Part shown: positions 1 through 12,909 of the stretch, piece by piece | Position numbering within the stretch: position 1 is the stretch's first letter | How the letters are laid out: each line of letters starts with the position of its first letter | NCBI GenBank assembly: GCA_963989245.1 | Contig: OZ022349.1 | Coordinates: forward strand, 11,576,167-11,640,166 | Source: Nansenia antarctica | Lineage: Eukaryota > Chordata > Actinopteri > Argentiniformes > Microstomatidae | Reading direction: 5' to 3' | Length of the DNA stretch: 64,000 nucleotides | Made by a program: the position numbers and the translations under genes | The notes under the pieces: generated by a model | Databases searched by the model: none | The model's input: only the letters and a program-made list of their open reading frames with translations | Told to the model about the DNA's origin: nothing

Positions 1-520
1 CTTGGGGTCACGACACCACAGCAATCCCAGCCGCTGAGCTGAGCCCAACTGCGTATCCGGAGCGCGGGCACCAACTACTACACAGACGTCAAGTTATTGC
101 AATCAGTAGTTCCACCATTGAAGATCTTCTGACTTGCCAACACACATCACCGTCTCCTCAAATACCCAATGTTAACCGGCTGCGGTATCGAAAAAAGCGA
201 GTATTTCGACGGCGCGGGGTGGGGTTATTATTTGAACTTGGGGAGTGAGTTCACCATCTCAACTCTGTCTATTCATCTACTCCGATGAATAACGACTATG
301 AATATATTCCGTCTGAATGGTTTCCTTTCATATGATTAAGAGTCACACAGAGTGCAGCGATAATGTTGATTCTGATGAATTCCCTTTCCCTATGCAAACT
401 AGATCAAAAACAAACTCATCAATTTCACATCAAGTTTCGTTTAGCTTAATGGCCAGCCATTAACAACACCAATCGCCTGTTTCACTGTGGCTTTTATTAG
501 AGCACAGACACGCACAGATG

Positions 521-555
521 TACACACACACACACACACATGTGCACGCACGCAT

Positions 556-612
<57 letters not shown>

Positions 613-852
613 TTTTAGTATCTTTATTTGCGTTCACATTTTACAATAAAATTCTTGAACACAAACAGAGATGCATCAGCATAGGACACTCGGTTGCTCA
701 ATGTGTTTCAGTCTGAGTCTAAGGGTACAGGTAACACCTTCTCCTCCATTATGTGCCAGCTGCCAATTATTGCAGATATTGAGCAGAATTTTGCCAGGGC
801 TTTCGCTTTAGGCTTAGGAATTCCTGCTGTCTGCAAACCCCTGACAACTAGT

Positions 853-910
<58 letters not shown>
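521..910. repeat. (AC)n microsatellites
   Basis: Two arrays, 521-606 (with a TGTGCACGCACGCATG interruption) and 855-910. The 109- and 98-codon frames across the second are repeat translations. Confidence 0.95.
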
Positions 911-915
<5 letters not shown>

Positions 916-1389
916 ACAGCTGAATGCACAAGAGCAGCCCCCTTCCCACCAAGCTCCCTAATTCTGATTCTAGCATGTAGTGTAAATACTATCTCATGTC
1001 TCATGTTGCCTGAGAGCTTTTAAAGCCCTTGAAATATGCATTGTGTATTTGTAGTTGTATTGGATGGCAGATCAAGAGATTGTTACCAGCTCCTGGTGTG
1101 GGCCAGGCAGAACAGGATTTTATTGCCAATGTCCCGGGGTACATTTCAATGTATTTCCATAATCTGGCACCTCTAAGCCACACACTGAACACAGCAACAC
1201 TGAGGTCTGACTCATCCTCAATCACTCCTTGTGGCACCATGCAAAAGAGGCTGTCATGAATAAATACATTTTTAAGGGGACTTTAAAGACATAACTGTTC
1301 TTTGCTGTGATGGGATCTCACACTGTAAGCAGTAAGATTGCTCTACGGTGAAATTGCTCATCCGTGTTCTCCATTTTAAGTGGTGACGA

Positions 1390-1450
1390 CTCGAGGGGGG
1401 TGGGTGTGGGGGTGTTGGGGCGTGGGTGTGTGTGTGTGTGTGTGTGTGTG
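1390..1450. repeat. G-rich and (TG)n tract
   Basis: GGGGGGTGGGTGTGGGGG followed by (TG)n to 1450. Confidence 0.85.
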
Positions 1451-1874
1451 GAAGTGGAGGGTTCTTGAGCTAGATGACTGTCAGCCGTGTCTTAGACAAA
1501 TGTTTTTACAGTGTAATATAGTGTGCAGGAAATGCATGCATACAGCGGGTAGATCATAGGCAGTATTAGATTGCTCTTTACACAGTATTAGAGGACTTAT
1601 AGGAGATAATAGGAGGCCTCTGACTTTAGTTACATTATGTGTGCTTCTCAGGGTGCCACAACATTTTCATTCATTTTTGCCTGACGTTGTCAAATTTGCA
1701 ACTATCAGAGATTCTGGTCTCCTCTCCCTGTCTCTCTCAAATCACCACTGTCAACAGCTCTGAATATTTTTGACATAATAACTGCAAGTTGGTTCGTTGA
1801 ACATATGCTCAGGAAATTAGGTTTACATCAAATACAGCCTGCTGCATAGCTGTTTTGTTTTCATGTTGACCTCC

Positions 1875-1897
1875 ACCCCCCCCCCCCCCCCCTGTGT

Positions 1898-1946
<49 letters not shown>
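1875..1946. repeat. Poly-C run followed by (CA)n
   Basis: An 18-base C run at 1875-1892, then GTGTGCG and (CA)n to 1946. A similar homopolymer recurs at 46190, 52750, 58040 and, as G, at 55499. Confidence 0.9.
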
Positions 1947-1950
<4 letters not shown>

Positions 1951-4900
1951 CAGTAGAGCTCAACTGCTTAGCTAGCACATATTCAAATGATCAGGGATAG
2001 ATGATTTCATTTGCCTTATCACTTATTTTTAGATATTTCCATATGAAAGGTCATGGAGTGCAGTATAAAGTATTCTCAAGCTATAATTTTCACATCAGTA
2101 TCTGTCAGATGCAACGCCTGACTCCCACCGCCTTATCCAGGGAGCCCCCCTCCTGTGTCTGGGCTGCTAGGGGTGTCAGTGTGGGCTGAAACTGACACGT
2201 ACATTTATGAGCCAAACTCATCACATCTCCTCACCCTGAAAACTACTTGTAATGGAGTCTTCTCTGCTCATGGGGGAGTGGATACAGAAATAAAACCAAC
2301 CAGGATTCAAAGATGCCCGCCCACGTGTGTGGCCCCAACGCCTTGACACACAAGTGCGAGAGTGTGGACTAGGAATAGTCTAATCCATCGGGATCCAAAC
2401 AGACAGGTCAGGGGTGGTGGAAGACTGTAAACATCACCTTAGAAGACTTTCTAATTGACATTTTTAAAAGCCTTGTACGTCGTCTGACTGTGTTTTTTAA
2501 ATGGAATGCCAGGCAATGTGGAGAGTAGACAGTTACTTAACAGTGTGTGTAAACAACTATTTACACGAGCCAGGAAGAGAAGGGAAGATGCTCTGGCCCT
2601 ATTGAGCCACATGTTCAACTGAAGTGAAACATTTCACATGATGCGGATGCAAGGTGACATTACACACGCATAGACTCACATATAGACTCATGCATACACA
2701 TACATACACACACACACACACAGGAAAGTCTAGGAGGTACTCTAAACCATTTTAAGTCTTCACTACAACAGTGTTTTATCTTGTCAGGATGGATCCACTC
2801 ACGGTGGTCGCTCATGAATATGGTAGATGAGTTATGGGGACTGACAGAGTGGAACAGAGAGTATGTTGGGGGGGGGGCGGGCATGTCTGAGTGGTGTTCC
2901 CTCGAGATACCCCCACCCCCACACACACCCACACACACACGCCCACACCGGATGGGATCTTCCTCTCTCAACCTCCATCGATTCCTTATTCTCTCATCGT
3001 CCACAGCCATGAGCAGCTATAGTCGTGACAGTGATAAAGTTTGGGGTCCTAAGCTCCAAAAGGGACTCTTGTCTGTCCTTAAGAACCTGGTGGGTCTCCT
3101 CAATCTGACAGGGTGTTTCCCTAAGCGTGTTGTCTAAGAGAAAGGCTCTCTTCATGTCCTCATCCGTCCAACCTTTCCCTTGTCCTCCTCTTTCTACCTC
3201 CTGTCACTGAGGAGAGCTCCAGTTGGAACTGCAGCAGAGGAAACATCCTTTTTGTGAGGAAATCCCTTGTCTCTGACATGTCCCCAGCTGACTCATATCT
3301 TGCTTGGCTAACTTTGTAAGTTTGTACCGGAATCCTGAAGTGAACTCTGGTCCTATCTGGTATAGTCACTAGATGGACATGCTAGAATGGACGGAAGTGT
3401 CAGAGCTGACCAGCTTTGTGCTGCTATCACAGAACTCAACAGACATACTAATCTCACTTCCTATTTGTTCTTGGTTTATGGGTGAGTTAAATTAGGGTTA
3501 GGATTAGGCTTAGTGGATACAAATCACACCTGGGTAGAAGTTCAGGCTAGCTACCATTTTAGCCTAAGATTTTGGGCATGGCATACTGATGAGATGAGAA
3601 TTTGCTGCATCCTCTGAGCAAGGTTTCAGCTAAACCTGTTTTCCTTCCCAAGGGTAGCCTTGCTCCATTCCTGCTATAAAAAAGCAGCAATAATGATGAG
3701 ACAATTAATTCCCTAATTTCAATTAGTGGCCTTAATAGTTAATTACAAGCTGACTGTTATAATGATCACCAGAGGCGTGCGAACACAACGACATGAATGC
3801 CAGTGTACTGTAGGGTACTACTACCCAAGTATAATTGTTGATAGGCTTGGTGATTATATGACATCACACTAAACTGCGACAGAGAAGTGACCCCAAGTTG
3901 ATTCCTTAATGAGGCAACGATCTTAAATATGGTGTTTTCTCCCTCTGATGATCACAACAGCGAGGTAATCTTGTGATCATCTTTCTCTGCAGCACCACAC
4001 CTTCCTCTGTCCGTGCGATCCTTCGTCGCCGTTAATTAAATATTGATTTGCTTGTTTTACTTTTTCTGTTTTCTATGCAATTAGATATTTTGCCCCCGCA
4101 ATTGACCATACATGTCTAATAAGCTTCAACAGTGGTCCTCATGGGCAGTCTGCCTTGTTCTGCTGAGTCACCGTAACAACATAAATGCATCATATATCAC
4201 TATTTGTGTGATAGGAGAGTTGGAGGATCAGGCAGGACATATTATGGAAGAACAATGTTGTTGTTGATTTTCTACCTCCCTTCTTGTAGTGAAGTGTAGC
4301 CTACAATTACTTACCTATCATATGCAAAACACTGAATTGCTTATTCAGATTCAGATTGTATTTAAGTGTCTCTTTGGAGGAAACACAAAGAAACTCAAAG
4401 ACACAAACACACTCAAACAAACACACGCTGTGCATCACAACATCCCTGCTCCTTTTAACAACTCAACCAATGGGAGCATTGTTCAGACAGGAGATTTGTT
4501 TTTCACTGGGTCTCGAGCCGTCTCAAGCGTGCTCTGGAATTATACTGTAAGAGTTCTGCTGGTTCCATCACTGTAACTACTGCAGCAGCTGGTCTGTATA
4601 ATGTAAACGTTGAGCAGAACCATGGACAGCTCACCATGTGCATCTACTCATTTCAGCACCACAGACAGCTCCACCCACGGAGCCGTGAGCAGAACTCAAC
4701 AGACATACTAATCTAGCTTCCTTGGATAGCTTCCACAATCCCATTCTCTCACACTGCAGCAAAATGTCTGATCCGGATGTCAAGCACACTTTTTTGAGGA
4801 GCCACACCACATACTCTCTTTCCATTGTGCATGTGTCGAGGTAAATGCCTGCAAATGCAATGTTACGGTATTGAGTTCCTATTTAGCTTCAATTATTGAG

Positions 4901-5063
4901 CGTATGTGGTATCTAACCACTTTCAGTGTTCCATCCAGTACATGATGGAGGAGAAATCTAAATTCAAGTGACTTTGTAATTATGCACAACGGTTTTGTTT
5001 GTATTTTTTTTAAGCACAACAAACTGAGCGTAATGGATTTACACAGCTCTCTGGAAGCTCTTT

Positions 5064-5126
<63 letters not shown>

Positions 5127-5152
5127 CTCTTTCTCTCTCTCTCTCTCTCTGT
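5064..5152. repeat. (CT)n microsatellite
   Basis: CT array with a few T and G interruptions near the 3' side. Confidence 0.93.
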
Positions 5153-6244
5153 CTTAATAGGTTGAGGAATACTCATTGAGAGATGAAAGACATCGTTCAT
5201 AACTAGGGCCTTGAGTCACATCATGTTCATGTCGTCAAGCAAGACTGAGCCCTAAACATAATTAATATGCATTTACAAAGAAGCTCTTATATTTGCACTT
5301 TACCTATAGTCCGTGGTTAGCCACAGAATCAGTTTCATGGAATTTTTTGTCCTGAGAAACTATGACAACATTGAATCCTGTGACTCATAAAGACTAAATA
5401 TAGTGAGGACAGCCACATCACAACATCCAAGCCAGCCCTAATGGACTCCTGGAAAGGCCACTCTGCGTTCATTAATGTTAATGTTAAATTCATCCCACTT
5501 AGAGTTCCATATTGATTGTTTGCTATAAGCATTAGATGTTCTATGAAACATAATGTCATGTGAAACATCATCACTTTTCCACATGTGTTTGAGTGCATTT
5601 GAATGTTTAACACAGTTTGCAAGATGTCCATTGATGGGACATAACAGAATGCCCATGTTTCACTGACCCCCCTAGGCTTGTTTTGAAAAAAAAAATCAAG
5701 TAAGCAGAGAATTCCAGAACATTTGTCATAATTCGCTTCATAGTTCGATTTCCACAGCCTTCTGTTTGAAACAAGCCTGTGTGTACACGACACTTGAGAC
5801 TTGCGTTGGATAAACCATCGCAGCTCTAATATAATAATATGTTTGCTGATTACTAAATTAGACTAATCCTGAGAAATACACGGTTAGAGTAAGAGGGGAA
5901 AAGCTAGTTTGTAGCATGTGTATATTATGAACACTTGTTTCCTCTCAGAGCCAGGGCTCACCGGGAGCTAACACTGTAATACTACCAGAGGGAGTGTGTG
6001 CTTAAGTGCTCCCTCGAAGGAAGAGAAGAAGGCATGACGGTTTAAGTTATGCACACAAGAGCAGAAATGTGTTAGAGGCGTATATATATATATATTTATT
6101 TATTTGTTTGACTGTGAATTAGGCAAGTGTTGCGGCTTTCCAGATGGCAATGCACTACTCAACAGAGGGAAGGCAAAAATATTTCAACTCTCTCTAGCAT
6201 TGATGTCCAGGGAAGTGCGATGTTATGCTTTCATGGTTCCCCAT

Positions 6245-6692
6245 CAGTGGAGGCTGGTGGAGGTAGAAATCAGAGGACGGGCTCATTGTGATGCATAGAA
6301 TGGAATGAGGAATGCTATATGCTATTTGAATATAGCAGTCACTGGCGGAGCAGTCACTGGCTGTGGCTGAAACGTAGGGACCCAACATGGGCTCCCAAAT
6401 GACCACGTGGTGCCACCGTGCGACACACACCCAGGCCTGATCAGCCTGTGGTGGGCCAACCTCGGCAGAGGGTGTCCTGTGATAACTGGCCGAAACACCC
6501 AATGAGGTCGGGGACCACAACTGAAGATGTGTCGTACTGGTGGCACCACGTGATCATTGCCAAATTCCACTCCACCCAAGAGGACATCTCCAACTCCACT
6601 CAATTGTTGTGCTGAATATTTAGGGATTTTAACAACCAGTCCTATTAAGAATCCTCATTCCATTCCATGCATTACAATGAGCCTCCACCAGT
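6245..6692. mobile_element. Hairpin MITE (GTGGAGGCTGG family), copy A, split by an insertion
   Basis: The left arm starts CAGTGGAGGCTGGTGGAGG at 6245 and runs through GCTCATTGT and GGAATGAGGAATG to about 6316. The right arm, its reverse complement (CATTCCATTCCATGC... ending GCCTCCACCAG), lies at about 6648-6692. The 330 bp between the arms are absent from the other copies and include their own inverted repeat. Confidence 0.75.
6400..6556. repeat. Inverted repeat inside the copy A insertion
   Basis: GACCACGTGGTGCCACC at 6401-6417 is matched by an inverted GGTGGCACCACGTGATC at about 6539-6555, with one mismatch and a loop of about 120 bp. The nature of this insert is unknown. Two open frames across it have no recognisable domain. 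Confidence 0.6.
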
Positions 6693-7337
6693 GTCCCCTG
6701 TTTCTCTTACTGTTCATGCATTCTGTGCTGTGTTAAGTGAGTCTACCCAGGGGTCTAGGTTAGGTTAACATATTGATGGCATCTGTTTATTGAGGCTGCA
6801 AATGTGCAGTGTAGCCAGACATAGAACTAAGAGACCTCTGATTGTCGGCAGCATACTGTGAGGAAACCTTTGTTTATCAAGGCAAAACAACCTGTAAAGA
6901 TTGCACTCTTGACAAGCTCAAGCGATGAACTCTGCAGTTAGCTCACAAGGCAAACTTTGGAGAGGTCATTGAAGGTCCATGCTAATATATACAAAGACAA
7001 GTCACTTAAATTCAAACGTCATGGCGGGAATTCAGACGATGTGGTAGCAATTAGTGGCAGCTGTGAATGCAGTCTATGACCAAGTGAGGAATATAATTAA
7101 CTGATTATGCCAAAGGGAGGATACAATTAGAGGAAAACAATAATAACACAGAATAACAAATATGTTCAGTTCTCATACTGCTCCCAGTGTATAATTACCG
7201 CTCTTGGTTATAAATGAGTTTCCTTCTTGTTAAAGTCTTGTGAGGCTGAACAGGAGAGAAATTGTTTTTACCAGGAAAATAAGGCAAAAACCAATTACGA
7301 CAGATACGGTGGGGGAAATAAGTATCTGGCTACTCTT

Positions 7338-7562
7338 CTAACTAACTTCTGACTTCTCGCGTCTGACTCCCTGATCAGAAGTCTTGCGAGGAGCTCCTGT
7401 GCGTGGCTGGTTGATGGTGGAGTGATGTTGCTTCCACTTACGGATGGTGCTTACTGGAAGATTCAGAAGTTGTGAAATACGTCTGTAGCCAATTCCATTT
7501 TCATGTTTTGCAACAATCTGGTTGCGAAGGTCTTGAGACAACTCTTTGCTTTTACCCATCAT
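7338..7562 (-). pseudogene. Tc1-like transposase, N-terminal fragment
   Basis: The 74-residue frame starts MGKSKELSQDLRNQIVAKHE after one extra Met. It continues through a helix-turn-helix paired-like DNA-binding domain (RRISQLLNLPVSTIRKWKQH) and a basic GAPRKTSDQG segment. Tc1-like transposases are about 340 residues. The catalytic DDE/DDD domain is missing because the frame runs into the terminal repeat after an internal deletion, so this is a dead fragment. Confidence 0.88.
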
Positions 7563-7612
7563 TAGATATTTGTTGTGTGAAACCTTGGTAACAAAAAAAA
7601 AAAACGTTTATA

Positions 7613-7810
7613 GTCAAATCAAATCAAATCAAATTTTATTTGTATAGCGCATTTCTTACAAGATGCAACTCAATGCGCTTCACACAATGAAAATGTTCAG
7701 TCAATCAATCAATCAATACTGACAGAGCCGCGAGCAGGAAAAAGTAAAAACCTGTACACTATGTAGCCAGGAAAAATTCCCTTGCAGCCCTCTACCAATA
7801 GAGCGACTAC
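7613..7810 (-). mobile_element. Non-LTR retroposon 3' end inserted in a Tc1 leader
   Basis: On the minus strand this ends GCGCTATACAAATAAAATTT followed by a pentameric (GATTT)n tail, the usual 3' end of fish L2-like LINE or SINE families. A short (GATT)n run lies inside it. The 5' limit is approximate; no coding sequence remains. Confidence 0.6.
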
Positions 7811-7936
7811 TAGCCAATATATTCTAACCCACCCGACATTAATTAGCACAGATTGGAGGTAGAGTTGCCTCCTAATTAGCTATGGTTTTCAGCTGGTTCC
7901 TTGCCTTTCCTTGCTGTGGTGTACTGCTTTTTCTTA

Positions 7937-8406
7937 GGTCATGTTCTCACATGAAAATCTGAATCATGACCCGGAGCAAGTGGATGAGATTGCAACATTG
8001 TTGCATAAATTATTTCTCTGATTTGCGTTCTCACAGCCCTTTATGTAAGCGAAGTAACATACATCATCGAAGCAATCAAAGCATGCAATCGAAGCAATAG
8101 ACGTGGTAGTTGATTGGTCAGAATTTTGCCCGTTCGTCCCGCTCTTATCCAGATCAATACGCATGCGCTGTTGTTTTCCTATGGACTGCCTCGAGTAGCG
8201 TTCTCACCAAAAGCAAAGCAAAGTGATGGATGCGTTGTTTCTAATCGGAGCGAAACCACCCTTTTCAAGCGGAGCATGCGTCGGTTGTTTGCTCCGGGAG
8301 TGACTTCGAATGCGCGTTCTCACAGCTCCAAACGACGCAGAGCAAAGCGAATTTTATTCTAAACTCCGATTCCAAGTGAAGCAAATGTTCGAGTGAGAAC
8401 ACACCC
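7937..8406. mobile_element. Non-autonomous PIF/Harbinger-type MITE (470 bp)
   Basis: Terminal inverted repeats GGTCATGTTCTCAC (left) and GGGTGTGTTCTCAC (right, reverse complement) agree at 11 of 14 positions. They are flanked on both sides by TTA (7934-7936 and 8407-8409), the 3-bp target duplication expected of PIF/Harbinger. The interior is non-coding and repeats a GCGTTCTCAC-like motif several times. It is inserted in the leader of the Tc1-like element. Confidence 0.7.
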
Positions 8407-8907
8407 TTAGTGTGTTCAATACTTTTCCTGTTTCGTTCCACTTTATTACACATAACTTTATTTACATATGGACTTTAATGTTTAAATTTTTTGTCTGGAT
8501 TGTTTGAGTTAATACCAAAGTCTGGTGCATTGGAAATACATTTACTGGACAAAATGTTGATGTGTTCAATACTCCCACTGTAGATTGCTGGAAGCAGAGA
8601 CTACAGGTGGTGAAGAGGAAGACGTTCTGATGCGTTCGGGACTTGAAACAGAAACCCTGCAGGTAAATGCATACGCTACTTCAATGTCCTTGTAGAGTCT
8701 ATGGTGAGTAGAAACACAGGAATTGTTAGGTTCTATTAATATCAGTAGGCCTATAGCCAAAAAGACTAAAAGTAGTCTTTCACTGATGATGAATCTTTAC
8801 ACTTATTTTTAATTAACCGTGGTGGAGAGGTAAGCTCATACATGATCATATTAGATGATAGGCTACCCTCAATGCCAATACTGCTATTATCTACATTGTC
8901 TCTGTGT

Positions 8908-9299
8908 GCTAATGCTAGGAAGACATAAAGTATGTATTTCCTCTGGGTGAAATGGTTTTCACCACAGTGAGTTGATCATATAGTTACTGAAGCACGAAAT
9001 ATATGTCATTGCTCTAACCTCATCTTATTCTTATTACTTATCTTATTACTATCTTAGAACGTATTTCCACTGTCTGAAAAGCATATTTGTCTGGAAAATA
9101 ATAAGAGATTTGACCATGTTTTATTCTTCTCTTTGTAGGTTCATCGTAAAGTTTTTTTTCTTCCATTTCCATATTTATTTATTTTGTCAGCCGAGCATGT
9201 TTCATATCCTTCCTATCTTTATTTATGAAATAAGGTACTCTCTTGAGGCTCCTTTGAGGGTACATACAGTCCTGTGCATGCCTCTATAAATTCTTAACC
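8908..9299 (+). repeat. Duplicated segment, copy 1
   Basis: This segment resembles 11193-11684 in the same order. Shared stretches include GCTARTGCTAGGAAGACAT at the start, GTGAAATGGTTTT, TTTGACCATG, and TGCCTCTATAAATTCTTAAC at the end. It could be an old local duplication or two copies of an unrecognised repeat. Confidence 0.7.
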
Positions 9300-11192
9300 A
9301 ACTTCCTCACTACTAGCGTTTTACTAAAGTATTCATCAAGGACCGGCTGGATGGAAGCACTTGAGGAACAGTTAACATAACTTATACATGCAACTATGCA
9401 TGTACTGCACTCCTTTCAAATGTTAGTCAGTTGCCAGGCAGGATCAACAATATAATTATATGGGCTCCAGTCTTGAACAATTAACAATCAGGGACACAGT
9501 TAAGCGTTTTGTGTTGTGATTGGAGCCATGAATTGTTAAACACCCTGATTCTTTCACAATTAGAGAGAGCTGACGAATGCAACTACTATCCCTGTCTGAC
9601 AGGCATTCATTTGGCCGGCTACAATCGAAGGGGAGTCATATTATAGCTGTATCGATCTTGGTAATGAGAGAAATGATGCCGGCCACACATTTCGCCGTGC
9701 TCTGCGATCCCCTCCAATACCATAGGCTGGAGTCAAGTCAAATGTAATGTGCAGGAGGAAGCATTTTGTTTGGTTCTCTACAGAGGTGCTGTAGATGGTA
9801 AAGGCTGGCAAAAAAAATCTGTTTAGATCAACTGCACAAAGTCTGTCTACTGTAGTCTGTATACGCAATTGCTAAGTTTCTACACTACGTTAATCTTTTA
9901 TCTGGTGTTGAAAAGCCAGTCGTTTCCTTTCAAAAGTATATCTTATAGAAATAAGTGGTAATGTTTTGTCACTACACCCCGAAGCAAGGCATTATAAGTA
10001 TCAGATGAGTCACGCTTAATATTAATACTGAGGTTAAGCAAGGTGCGTCCAATCAGTCTTGAGAGATTCAGTGTGATAAACACAACTGTTTCCCAGAACA
10101 GTGTCTTTGACAGAATATTACAGCATTTTCAGCAGCGATTGAATTGCCGGCTGAAGATTAATCATACTTTTCCAAGTTCTGAATGCCTCCAAACTGAATT
10201 GAGAGAGTTACGCTTTAATACAATTACATGAGAGGCTTTACATGAGAGGCTTTGCATAGAGATAACAGTGAATAGTCCTATTTCTGCGATTTGTGGAGTG
10301 TGTGATGGCTACTGTACTGGAAGCCATTTTATATGCAGCTTCCCTACAAATGCAGAAGTTAGAGGTTCAAATAGAAGTTAGAGGTACAGAGAAAATAACT
10401 CGTAAAAAAATCTTGTTTTCAGGCTCACCTCGGGGGTGGCAGTGATAGTGTACAGGATGTTGTGTGAGAGTCACAGGAATATGAAAGGAATGTGGGATAC
10501 ATGAAAGTATGCATGGCTAAGTGATATGCACAACACACACACACGTTTGAACTCCCAGACTTTTTTTTTTTTTTCCACTTCACAAAGATTTAGTTTCACC
10601 GTCCCACTGTGGTTGTATCTGACTATTAAAATAGTCTAGACATGGTCCTTTGGTAATAGCATATACGTGTACCTAGCTTATGTAACTTTTCTCTGTCACA
10701 AAATAATGCAAAATTGCTGTCTCTTGCATTAGACCCGAGATACAAGATGAAATATGTAGCCATGGCATCTCAAATACATTTCCTATTATCTCTGCTGCTT
10801 ATTTTTACCCTCATAACATCGTCCAGGAACATGGATTTTTAAGTCGTCTGGTGGTTATCGATCAGCTATTTGAGGAACAGTGCCTTTGGGACGTTGATGG
10901 ATTTTAAGGGGAAATTGAGTCCTCTGCTGGTTACTTGACCCAAAACATTTCAATTTCTTTTGCCCTCCAATTGTCCCTTATCAACATCAATGCCAAAACA
11001 GTCCAAAAAGTCATTGTCCCATAAAGTTCAGTCAGAAATAGGATCCTGGGTAACACACAACATTTACATGAAATATTATTATTATTATTATTATTTTGCA
11101 TCATCACGTGCACAAGAGAAGTGCATCAAAGTCCTCTGCGTACTATAAATGCAACACATCACATGGGCTGACATGGTGTGGTACTGTATGCA

Positions 11193-11684
11193 GCTAGTGC
11201 TAGGAAGACATTAAAGTGTGTATCTCCTGTAGGTGAAATGGTTTTAACCACAGTGAGAGTATCCTATATTTACTGAAGTGCAAAAGGCACTCCAATGCTT
11301 TAATCTCATTTAGGAAGTAGAACTTATTTCCAGTTTCTGAAAACATTTGACCATGTTACATTTACATTTACATTTTTGGCCATTGGCAGTCGTCGTGATA
11401 GAAGATTTTGACACAGGAGAAACAGTACAGGGGGGGGAAGTAGAACTCTTAGGAGACACCGTGTAGGGGGAAGCAGGTGTCTCAGGAGTCACAGTGCTGG
11501 GGGGTAGTAGATGTCTCAAGAGGAGCAGTTATGGTGTAACCTGAAGAGATGGGTCTTCAGTCTCCTATCCTTCCAATCTCTATTTATCAAACAAGGTACT
11601 CCTTTGAGGGTTCAGTCTATTTTTAGCAACTTGGCTAGTACTGTACGTACAGTCCTGTATATGCCTCTATAAATTCTTAACTAC
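11193..11684 (+). repeat. Duplicated segment, copy 2 (interrupted by a LINE fragment)
   Basis: The diverged partner of 8908-9299. It is interrupted between about 11355 and 11565 by a LINE 3' fragment that copy 1 lacks, so the duplication is older than that insertion. Confidence 0.7.
11355..11565 (-). mobile_element. LINE (L2-like) 3' fragment
   Basis: On the minus strand one frame reads a LKTHLFR-like motif near 11550, typical of the C-terminus of L2/CR1 reverse transcriptase proteins. It is followed by degraded sequence and a tail of repeated ATGTAA/TTACAT units at 11355-11380. The same kind of tail follows the SINE fragments at 29.3 and 58.6 kb. Frames are interrupted by stops. Confidence 0.5.
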
Positions 11685-12909
11685 AGTAGATGTGTCCATT
11701 GTCCATCCACATCACTCTTGGTTAAATGCATCCTGAGGATGACTGAGGAGTGACTTAGTGGACAGTACTGTACTGTGTGACCAACTGACTGTCACTCAGA
11801 GGCAGGCGGTGAAAAGCAGGCCTGGGTTCTGATTAGGGAGAGGTGCAGCGGTGAAGTGGATCACACATAACACGTTCTTTCTTGCCGAAATGCAAAAAAA
11901 CATCCATCTCAGATTTTCTGATTTTCGGAGCGGGCTGTCAGAACATTTTACATTTTCACCCCCAAAAAACTTTCTTTGATGTGTATGATAGGCATGTCAA
12001 TCCCAACTGCACTATTGATGTTTCTTCATGATACCTTGAGCAGTACAAATCGTCCTCAACAATCCATTAATTGCAGAAATAATGCTAAATAAACTAAACT
12101 GTCTTGGTCTGGGCCTCTCCCCCCGATAGCAGCAATCCCTCTGTGCTGTACCTGGCTGTTTGCCTGGTAATGAGAATTCGATACAACAAATCAATAACGT
12201 GCGATAATGGCAATCTCTAGACATTATGAGAGAAGGGTACACGGGAACAAAGAAGGTAAAAAAATTGCAATTAAACAATTAAAAAGAGATAATGAGAGGG
12301 GGCATGATGTCGCTTCAGGGAAATATGAGGATGTTAGCTTGCTAACGTAGAAGCAGTGCATGACTGCGTCTCCAGTACAGTACATCCAACCTCCCTTTGT
12401 TAAGATCCCTTCCTGGTTAAAACAGATAGTAACCCACACCGCTCCATTGACTTTACATCTCCAACGCGATGAGGAGCATCAATCTCCTAATGTGCATTAA
12501 TGTTGTTTTAATTTGCTCCAGCAATGCTTCTCACACAGAGAAATTAAGGCTGAGCTGAAACCATGTGAATTCATTACCCACGTCAACACTGTGTCTGCGT
12601 GTTATTTCATTATGTTGGAGCTGTGGCTGAGCCCTGCTAATAAAGACGAAAACCTCCTCCGTGTTGAGGGCTAATAGGGAAGGTGGGACTTTTGCAGTGC
12701 TCTCTTAATGGGCAGCATAATGAGGAGGGTAATGAACTTTCATCTTAACCTCGGTGGTGTAGTACTGAGAGATAGCAATTAGAGTATGTAGAACATTAGG
12801 AGATAGTATGTTTGTAGTCGTAGTATAGTGTCTGCTCTAGTTTCTGATATGTGTGTTGAATTAAAAGGTTAGAATACACCACGAAGTGCACTACAGTGCT
12901 GTGTACAAA

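Larger units (their letters stand above)
1..5060. other. Intergenic, no gene seen
   Basis: Apart from the listed microsatellites I see no exon with conserved protein similarity, tRNA or recognisable transposon. A CAGAACTCAACAGACATACT sequence occurs twice (about 3432 and 4690), too short to classify. Confidence 0.6.
7305..8582 (-). mobile_element. Deleted Tc1-like transposon carrying two nested insertions
   Basis: Terminal repeats of the Tc1 type lie at both ends: TACGGTGGGGGAAATAAGTA at 7305, and an inverted GTTCAATACTCCCACTGTA ending at 8582. On the minus strand the order is right TIR and leader, then the transposase start at 7562, then a large internal deletion, then the left TIR at 7305. 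The leader is broken by a Harbinger-type MITE (7937-8406) and by a LINE-like tail (about 7613-7810). The remaining leader pieces (about 7811-7936 and 8407-8582) resemble fish Tc1 leaders. The element cannot mobilise itself. Confidence 0.8.

Noticed and set aside
3432..4715. CAGAACTCAACAGACATACT occurring at about 3432 and 4690
   Set aside because: Only about 25 bp shared, with unrelated flanks; too little to call a repeat family.
5335..5793. 152-codon minus-strand frame without low complexity
   Set aside because: No recognised domain, no splice context and no neighbouring exons. It could be a decayed element or chance; not supportable.
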